A DNA stretch of 6,348 nt from assembly GCA_030588285.1 (NCBI GenBank), contig JAUUYK010000061.1, positions 1 through 6,348 of the forward strand, written 5' to 3'. The notes under the pieces are model-generated. The model saw only the letters and a list, made by a program, of their open reading frames with translations, was not told where the DNA came from and did no database searches. Origin of the DNA: Kiritimatiellales bacterium. Lineage in GTDB: Bacteria > Verrucomicrobiota > Kiritimatiellia > Kiritimatiellales > Pontiellaceae. The translations under genes and the position numbers were made by a program. This document shows positions 1-5,034 of this stretch, piece by piece (within the stretch, counting starts at the first letter, position 1; every line of letters begins with the position of its first letter).

Positions 1-894
1 AAAGGGTTTAAAGGATTTATCCTTTGTTTTCTCTCTGCCTATTTTGATGATTTTGAGGTTCAGGATCAGCTGATTTTAAATGACGTGACGCAAACCGTGA
101 TGTCGAAGTCGGCGTTGGGCTCGATTCAGGCGGCCGCAGAGCGGGTTGGGGGAACGGCAAAAGTACATTTGAAGGTCGATACGGGCATGGGGCGTCTCGG
201 CGTATTGGCCTCTCAGGCGGGAGATATGGTGTTGGCGATTCAAAAAACACCGCGCATTAAACTGACGGGGATTTATACTCATTTTGCCACGGCCGATGAG
301 CTGGATCGGGAGGCAACCTTCGATCAACTCAAAACGTTTAATTCTATTCTGCCTGATACGGAATTGATTACCCGACATGCGGCAAATTCAGCGGCAACTC
401 TTGATCTGCCAGAAACGCACTTTGATATGGTACGCCCCGGAATTGCGGTTTATGGCTGCCATCCGTCGGGTCACCTGCGTAGTCATGTGGAGCTTAAACC
501 CTGCATGTCGGTAACGGCGAAGTTGATTGCGGTAAAGCATGTGCCAAAGGGCAGTCGGAGCGGCTATGGTCTTACGCATCAATATACCCGCGATAGCCGA
601 GTGGGTGTAGTTCCAATCGGTTATGGCGATGGTTATTTTCGCAACCTTTCAAGTCAGGCGGTTGTCCGGATTAAGGGGTGTTATGCCCCGGTTTGCGGGC
701 GTGTTTCGATGGATCAGGTGACGGTTGATATCACGGATATTCCCAACGCTCAAGTGGGGGTTGAAGTGGAAATTATTTCAGCCGATTCAGCGGCTCCAAA
801 CAGCGTGGAAAATTTAGCGCGATTGGCCGACACGGTTCCGTATGAAATCACCTGCCACTTGGGTCATAACATGCGGCATGTGCTGGTGGACTAA
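1..894 (+). CDS. alr: Alanine racemase, 5'-truncated by the window edge
   Basis: PLP-dependent, cytoplasmic alanine racemase that interconverts L- and D-alanine and supplies D-Ala for peptidoglycan. The frame is open from base 1 to the TAA at 892-894 (297 residues). The reading before the GTG at 85 still resembles the family, so the true start lies off the left edge. Compared with a usual length near 370, about 70-80 N-terminal residues are missing, including the PLP-lysine. Visible motifs are the barrel motif LKVDTGMGRLG, with the lysine that is often carbamylated at 172-174 and the PLP/substrate arginine at 193-195. The probable catalytic tyrosine lies in SGYGLTH (codon 565-567), followed by GYGDGY and then CGRVSMDQ with the active-site methionine. 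The extreme C terminus (HLGHNMRH) departs from the usual SYRVPR-like motif. The gene converges on argC with 31 bp between stop codons. Family assignment is secure; alr versus a catabolic dadX role cannot be decided here. Confidence 0.95.
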   Translation, partial: KGFKGFILCFLSAYFDDFEVQDQLILNDVTQTVMSKSALGSIQAAAERVGGTAKVHLKVDTGMGRLGVLASQAGDMVLAIQKTPRIKLTGIYTHFATADELDREATFDQLKTFNSILPDTELITRHAANSAATLDLPETHFDMVRPGIAVYGCHPSGHLRSHVELKPCMSVTAKLIAVKHVPKGSRSGYGLTHQYTRDSRVGVVPIGYGDGYFRNLSSQAVVRIKGCYAPVCGRVSMDQVTVDITDIPNAQVGVEVEIISADSAAPNSVENLARLADTVPYEITCHLGHNMRHVLVD

Positions 895-925
895 ATGGGC
901 CTTGCTAAATCGCGCTGTTTTTCGA

Positions 926-1975
926 TTAAGGATACTGACTCGGAAATGCAAGGCCAGTGTCGGAATCAAATCCAAACATGAGATTCATATTCTGTAAGGC
1001 ATTTCCGGCCTGCCCTTTCATCAGGTTATCAATGTGCGAAATAATACGTAAACGATTGTTTCGTTCGTCTACATCCACGGTCAAGCTACAATAGTTTGTG
1101 CCTCTAACATCGGCAATGCTGGCCGGTGTATTGGCATCCTGAATGCGGATAAACGTATTATTTTTATTGAACTCTTTGTATATTTCGAGAATTTCGGCTG
1201 CTTTTTGCCCCTTCAATGTTGCGTAGAGGCTCGACATAATTCCTCGGCAAACCGGCACAACCTGAGCCGTGAAGGTGATTTGCACATCGCTTTCACCAAG
1301 CAATCCAAGTTCCTGTTCCACCTCCACCACGTGTTGATGTCCTGCCAGTTTATAGGCATTCATGTTGTCGTAGCGGTTGGGATAGTGAAAGGCGGGGCTC
1401 GGTTTTTTACCGGCACCAGAAACACCGGTTTTACAGTCGCAGATAATGCTTTTGGTGTCGATTACGCCAGCGGCAACTGCTGGAGCTAGACCCAGAATGC
1501 AACTGACGGCAAAACAGCCCGGATTGCCTACAATATTTTGTGTGGAATTAATGGGATGTAGTTCGGGCAATCCATAAACGGTTTGAGGGAGGAGAGCCGG
1601 GGCTTTATGAAGGGGATCGAGACCAATGAAGTTGGCATATTCAGCATACCGCTCTGGCGTTGAAAAACGAAAGTCACCGCTATAATCGATCACTTTTGCG
1701 CCGCGCGCCATTTCGGCTTCGGCATTCTGCATGCCCACCCCATCGGGGGTAGAGAAAAAAACCACATCATATTTTTCTAGTGTTTTGGGATCATCTGGAG
1801 AAACAATCACGTCGTCGCAGAAGCCGCGCAGGTGCGGGAATACATCGCTCATTTTACGGCCTGTATCCGATAGACTTACCAAACAACCGATTTCAACTTC
1901 CGGATGTTTTAGCAATAGTTCTGTGATGCCGACTCCACCGTAGCCACCTGCTCCAACAATTTTAGCTCTAATCAT
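926..1975 (-). CDS. argC: N-acetyl-gamma-glutamyl-phosphate reductase
   Basis: Third step of arginine biosynthesis: NADPH-dependent reduction of N-acetylglutamyl-5-phosphate to the semialdehyde, in the cytoplasm. The 349-residue length fits the common ~345-residue form. The N terminus has the Rossmann nucleotide-binding motif VGAGGYGGVG (residues 7-16). The catalytic cysteine is Cys154 in GNPGCF, and the C-terminal half carries the conserved GHQHVVEVEQ motif with the active-site histidine (His213 or His215). The ATG start is supported by AAGGGA five bases upstream and because the dinucleotide fold begins immediately. It lies downstream of murJ on the same strand but 221 bp away, so co-transcription is uncertain. 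Other arg genes are not in the window; they could follow only beyond alr, which runs the opposite way, so argC looks like a stand-alone arg gene. No truncation or missing key residue is seen. Confidence 0.97.
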   Translation of the reverse strand: MIRAKIVGAGGYGGVGITELLLKHPEVEIGCLVSLSDTGRKMSDVFPHLRGFCDDVIVSPDDPKTLEKYDVVFFSTPDGVGMQNAEAEMARGAKVIDYSGDFRFSTPERYAEYANFIGLDPLHKAPALLPQTVYGLPELHPINSTQNIVGNPGCFAVSCILGLAPAVAAGVIDTKSIICDCKTGVSGAGKKPSPAFHYPNRYDNMNAYKLAGHQHVVEVEQELGLLGESDVQITFTAQVVPVCRGIMSSLYATLKGQKAAEILEIYKEFNKNNTFIRIQDANTPASIADVRGTNYCSLTVDVDERNNRLRIISHIDNLMKGQAGNALQNMNLMFGFDSDTGLAFPSQYP

Positions 1976-1980
1976 AACGT

Positions 1981-1986
1981 TCCCTT
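1981..1986 (-). promoter_or_regulatory. Ribosome binding site of argC
   Basis: On the minus strand AAGGGA stands five bases before the ATG at 1975. It supports that ATG as the start. It is a good but not perfect Shine-Dalgarno match. Confidence 0.6.
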
Positions 1987-2165
1987 GAAAAAATGTGCGG
2001 GAAATCTAAACCAGTCGACGAGCTGAATCGATACAAAAGTCTGACCTTTCCCAATCTTTGCATCGCTCAATAACCTCGTGCCATTGAGTAAGCCGAAATT
2101 CCGCTTCGTCAGCGCAGGCTCTGAATTTTCATGAAGAGGGGTGATTTTCTTTTCTGTGGCCCGTA

Positions 2166-2189
2166 AACATTTCCGCGATTGGAAACGTT
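2166..2189 (-). terminator. Hairpin just downstream of murJ, possible weak terminator
   Basis: Read on the minus strand, AACGTTTCC and GGAAATGTT form a 9-bp stem (one G-U pair) around a 6-base loop, starting eight bases after the murJ TAA. The stem is A/T-rich and only two further bases separate its last U residues from an ACGGG run, so there is no proper U-tract. It may slow or partly terminate transcription, or protect the murJ mRNA 3' end; it is not a canonical intrinsic terminator. Confidence 0.3.
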
Positions 2190-2196
2190 AGATCGA

Positions 2197-3771
2197 TTAT
2201 TTCTGTCGAATCGCGTGTTTAATTTCACGGAGTTCGGGGGCTTTAAAGGCGAGGGCGAGCAGGAAGTAAAGAAGTGCACCTGTTCCAATGGCAAGGGCGA
2301 CGGCGGCAAGTTGTGCTATTTTTGAGGGAAGAATATTTTCAAACATGGAAAGCGCGATGCGGGCGGTGAACCATGCGGCGGCGGCCATCACTAGGGCGCT
2401 GATGAAACTTCGGATAAAGTTGTGCAAAACAGACCGCCATTGAATGCCTGGAATTCGCCGAGCGAGTATCATGCCCAGGGCGATCATTCCAAGAGCTTCA
2501 GCGATAACCGTTGAGAAGGCCATGCCAGCGTGTTTCCAATATTCAGGCAATGTGAGGATGAAGATGAAGTTCATGATGAGGTTGAGTAGGACAATGTAGA
2601 TGCCTATGCGTACGGGGGTTTTGGTGTCTTGCATGGCGTAGAACGCTGGAACAAAAACTTTGGCGGCGCTGAAGACGATTAGGCCGGGGGCATAAAACAT
2701 GAGCGCGCGGGCGCTGAGTAGGGTGGATTGAGCATCGAATTTTCCGTTCCATTCAAAAATGGCCGAGAGAATGTTGGGAGCCAGCACGAGGAGGCCGAGA
2801 GCGGCGGGGGCCATAATGAAGGAAAGGTGGCGGAGTGAACTGCCGATGGTTGAGCTCATGGCGGAATAATCGCCTTTGACAGCATGGGAAGAAAAGGTGG
2901 GGAGCAGGACGGTGCCCATGGCGGTGGCAATAATGCCGAGCGGGAAATAGATCATCCGTTCACTATAAAAAAGAGCGGCAGGGGCCCATTCGCCGATCCA
3001 CATGGAAAGCATGCGGTCGATTAAAACATTGAACTGGGTGACGGCCATGCCGAGTGCGGCAGGCCCCATCATCAGCAGCATTTTTCGGATGCGCGGATCG
3101 TTCCACTGGTTGGAAAATTTGAAGGGACAGCCAAAGCGTTTTAGCGCAGGAATCTGGATGGCAACCTGTGCAACTCCGGCGAATAAAACCCCCCAGGCCA
3201 GAGCATTTGCGCGACTCGTGGGATCTGCTCCAATGAGGGGGAAAATAATCACCATGACGGCAATTAGGATGAGATTAAGCAAGCATGGGGCAAAGGCGGA
3301 GGTGGCAAAGTGCTTGAAGGAGTTGAGCACGGCCATGCAGAGCGCAGCCATACATATGAAGAGTACATAGGGAAACATGACGCGAGAAAGAGTGAAGGTG
3401 GTGAGCCACTTTTCGGATACTCCCGGAAGGTTTAGCCCAATTGAAAAAAGGAGTACGCCGATAATGGCAATGGTGGTGAGCAGGGCAGCGGTCATGGTGC
3501 CGACTTTGGCGGCCATATCCCACGCCACTTTGTCGCCGTGTTTGGTTCGGGTTTCGATGAAGATGGGAATGAAGGACGCCGAAAGCGCGCCTTCACCAAA
3601 TAAACGACGAAAAAGGTTGGGAATGGTGAGCGCAATAACGAAAGCCGAGGCTATCAGGGACGTGCCAAAATGATACGCGATAAAGATATCGCGTATCATG
3701 CCCAACCCTCGGCTTAGCAGTGTAAAACTGCCCACCACCCCGGCGGAACGGATTACTTTGGAATCCTTCAA
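2197..3771 (-). CDS. murJ: Lipid II flippase MurJ (MviN family)
   Basis: Inner-membrane MOP-superfamily transporter that flips the peptidoglycan precursor lipid II to the periplasmic face. Its 524 residues fit the usual ~510 with 14 membrane segments, and hydrophobic segments recur along the whole protein. The N terminus shows the family signature: SRGLGMIRD (residues 20-28) holds two arginines equivalent to E. coli Arg18 and Arg24, and IPNLFRRLFGEGALS follows with the Arg52-equivalent region. The spot where E. coli has Asp39 (ATDAFF) reads IASAFV, so that aspartate is replaced by serine. The start is TTG, chosen because AAGGAG sits six bases upstream and the conserved region begins at about residue 10, leaving no room for a later start. 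A perfect 12-bp inverted repeat lies in codons 25-34. The gene is divergent from the lpxC-like gene, both serving the envelope. Confidence 0.97.
   Translation of the reverse strand: MKDSKVIRSAGVVGSFTLLSRGLGMIRDIFIAYHFGTSLIASAFVIALTIPNLFRRLFGEGALSASFIPIFIETRTKHGDKVAWDMAAKVGTMTAALLTTIAIIGVLLFSIGLNLPGVSEKWLTTFTLSRVMFPYVLFICMAALCMAVLNSFKHFATSAFAPCLLNLILIAVMVIIFPLIGADPTSRANALAWGVLFAGVAQVAIQIPALKRFGCPFKFSNQWNDPRIRKMLLMMGPAALGMAVTQFNVLIDRMLSMWIGEWAPAALFYSERMIYFPLGIIATAMGTVLLPTFSSHAVKGDYSAMSSTIGSSLRHLSFIMAPAALGLLVLAPNILSAIFEWNGKFDAQSTLLSARALMFYAPGLIVFSAAKVFVPAFYAMQDTKTPVRIGIYIVLLNLIMNFIFILTLPEYWKHAGMAFSTVIAEALGMIALGMILARRIPGIQWRSVLHNFIRSFISALVMAAAAWFTARIALSMFENILPSKIAQLAAVALAIGTGALLYFLLALAFKAPELREIKHAIRQK
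3670..3699 (-). repeat. Perfect 12-bp inverted repeat (hairpin) inside murJ
   Basis: ATGATACGCGAT (3670-3681) and ATCGCGTATCAT (3688-3699) are exact reverse complements around a 6-base spacer. On the murJ mRNA this folds as a 12-bp stem with loop AUCUUU, 73-102 nt into the coding sequence (residues 25-34), with a UUUU run overlapping and following its 3' arm. The structure is seen directly. A role in attenuation, translation pausing or protein binding is inference. Confidence 0.8.
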
Positions 3772-3777
3772 GCACTA

Positions 3778-3783
3778 CTCCTT
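3778..3783 (-). promoter_or_regulatory. Ribosome binding site deciding the TTG start of murJ
   Basis: The minus strand reads AAGGAG, six bases before the TTG at 3769-3771. This strong match at ideal spacing is the main reason to accept TTG as the murJ start. Confidence 0.8.
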
Positions 3784-3816
3784 AGTTTTGATTGCGTTCA
3801 CTGATCTAAAAAACTT

Positions 3817-3845
3817 AATGTATGTCATTCACGTTAGCAGTACAA
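3817..3845 (-). promoter_or_regulatory. Candidate murJ promoter
   Basis: On the minus strand TTGTAC (at 3845-3840) and TACATT (at 3822-3817) are separated by 17 bases, giving about 3 of 6 and 4 of 6 matches to the sigma-70 -35 and -10 boxes. Transcription would begin near 3810, leaving a short leader before the ribosome site. Consensus matching alone is weak evidence, especially in a non-enteric organism. Confidence 0.3.
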
Positions 3846-3864
3846 AACAGATCGGATTCAAATT

Positions 3865-4896
3865 ATGATTAATCCAGGTACAATTTTAATGGGCGACGGT
3901 GAGGCGATTAAAGCTTCGGCGGCGCGGATGGATAAGCAACCGGTTGATTGGGATCTAAGTAATAATCCCGTGGAACCGTTGCGGAAAATGCATACAACCA
4001 TTGCCAAGCCGTCCACCATCTCTGGCCCCGGAACCTTTATGGGAAAGGCGACACGTATGATCACGTTTGAGCCCACCACACGGGAAGGGTGGTGGCTGGA
4101 TCGAACAGACTTGCCCGGTTCGCTTCCCATTCGGGTTGGCATTTCTAATGTTTGGACCACCGGACAAATCGTGAGCAACATTGTGTTGCGAAGCGGGAAT
4201 CCACATAACTATGTCCGGATGGTGGAACATTTAATTTCGCTACGAATGGGGTTGGGCATTGATAACCTTTTGATCAAGCTCGATTCCGGCGATCCGCCTT
4301 TATTTGAGCAAGGCAGTCTAGACCTCGTGGAAGCACTGGAGCAGTGTGGTAAGGTTATACTCGATAAGCCCGTGAATTATGTCACCGTGAAAGAGCCTGT
4401 TACGGTCGGAGGAACCTACGGCGATTTTATAACGTTGGCTCCGCCCGACGATCTGGAACATCCGCAACTGATGATCGACTGCGCACTAAAATTTCCGACG
4501 GCCATCGGTGAGCAACGTATTGTTTTCCCGCACAGTAAAGAACTCACAAAAATGGCCTCGGTGGCCCGCACCAATACCTCGCTAACAAAAGTAATCTATT
4601 GCGCCACAATCGGGCGGATTTTTGCCGATGTTCGAAATTTGGGCTATAACAAAGCCAACGTCTCAATTGCCGGGAAAAAGCGGTATGTTAACGAACCGCG
4701 CCTTCTTCATGAAGGCAAAGCCTTGGAGGCGGCGTGGCATCGGTCGGTGCTTGATATGCTGGCCGCCATTGCGCTGATTCCAGACGGCCTATTTATCGGT
4801 AAAATCACATCGTATAAAGCCGGGCATCGCCTCGATTGTGAATTGATTAAACAGCTCTACTTGAATCAGGCCTTGGTCCCGCTAAAGGATTGTTAA
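3865..4896 (+). CDS. LpxC-like UDP-3-O-acyl-N-acetylglucosamine deacetylase, divergent
   Basis: Homologue of LpxC, the cytoplasmic zinc amidase that makes the committed step of lipid A synthesis. By hand, residues 44-333 follow E. coli LpxC through both domains: RTDL (80-83), VEHLISLRMGLGIDN (120-134), ART (234-236) and YKAGH (317-321). The catalytic Glu78/zinc His79 pair is present as E121/H122, and His265 as H321. Departures: the GLHTG loop reads GTFMG (56-60), ARTF reads ARTN, and the RHKxLD zinc motif reads WHRSVLD, so His292 and Asp297 are five apart instead of four and sit after a longer linker; the later GDL aspartate is Ala301. About 42 extra residues precede the LpxC core; an ATG at residue 42 is an alternative start but lacks a good ribosome site. 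It could be the only LpxC of a divergent lineage or a paralogue with another substrate or no activity. The gene symbol is left blank for that reason. Confidence 0.85.
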   Translation: MINPGTILMGDGEAIKASAARMDKQPVDWDLSNNPVEPLRKMHTTIAKPSTISGPGTFMGKATRMITFEPTTREGWWLDRTDLPGSLPIRVGISNVWTTGQIVSNIVLRSGNPHNYVRMVEHLISLRMGLGIDNLLIKLDSGDPPLFEQGSLDLVEALEQCGKVILDKPVNYVTVKEPVTVGGTYGDFITLAPPDDLEHPQLMIDCALKFPTAIGEQRIVFPHSKELTKMASVARTNTSLTKVIYCATIGRIFADVRNLGYNKANVSIAGKKRYVNEPRLLHEGKALEAAWHRSVLDMLAAIALIPDGLFIGKITSYKAGHRLDCELIKQLYLNQALVPLKDC

Positions 4897-4957
4897 CCAC
4901 GAAACACACCAAATACACGAAAGTCTAGTGCCGGTTTATTTTCGTGTATTTTGTGAT
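4896..4957. repeat. Inverted cluster of 9-bp 'ACACGAAA'-type repeats, possible bidirectional terminator
   Basis: Three tandem 9-mers, ACCACGAAA, CACACCAAA and TACACGAAA (4896-4922), are followed after 17 bases by the inverse units TTTCGTGTA and TTTTGTGAT (4940-4957). The core arms AAATACACGAAA (4911-4922) and TTTCGTGTATTT (4940-4951) are exact reverse complements; after one mismatch, three more pairs extend the stem. The element begins at the last base of the lpxC-like stop codon and lies between convergent genes, so it could end transcription from both sides. The arms are A/T-rich and no clean U-tract follows. Similar motifs are, from memory, common as intergenic repeats in several environmental phyla; a genome-wide count was not possible. 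Confidence 0.65.
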
Positions 4958-5034
4958 TCAAAAAAAGGGACAGCACAAAAAGTGCGTATTGAGTCAAAAG
5001 TAAAAAAGTATAACCCTCGAACCTTTTTCTCCCT

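Larger units (their letters stand above)
3772..3864. promoter_or_regulatory. Divergent intergenic region between murJ and the lpxC-like gene
   Basis: These 93 bp must hold the start signals of both flanking genes unless they are read from outside. For murJ a plausible sigma-70-like promoter is visible (see its own entry). For the lpxC-like gene only weak candidates exist, such as a TTGCGT (3792-3797) followed by an A/T-rich stretch near 3816, and its ribosome site is poor (GGA at 3855-3857, 7-8 bases before the ATG). No obvious operator palindrome was found here. Confidence 0.5.

Noticed and set aside
85..87. GTG as the start of the alanine racemase gene
   Set aside because: The frame is open to base 1 and the upstream residues fit the family, so the GTG is internal to a truncated gene.
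898..955. 8-bp inverted repeat GGCCTTGC / GCAAGGCC spanning the convergent ends of alr and argC
   Set aside because: The 42-base loop and short stem are expected by chance, and no U-tract follows on either strand, so it is not called a terminator.
1976..2196. tRNA, riboswitch or clear promoter in the argC-murJ gap
   Set aside because: No cloverleaf or known leader pattern was seen, and -35/-10 pairs on the minus strand had poor matches or wrong spacing.
2109..2309. Minus-strand 66-codon open frame overlapping the 3' end of murJ
   Set aside because: Most of it is an out-of-frame shadow of murJ, proline-rich and low in family resemblance.
3002..3370. Plus-strand open frame of 122 codons antisense to murJ
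   Set aside because: It lies wholly inside the clearly real murJ gene, its translation resembles no family, and similar antisense frames (3377-3673) arise from the codon bias of the true strand.
4973..4985. Small hairpin GCAC-AAAAA-GTGC near a run of A residues, downstream of the porin on the minus strand
   Set aside because: The stem is only 4 bp and is separated from the following T-run by six bases, so it is too weak to call a terminator.
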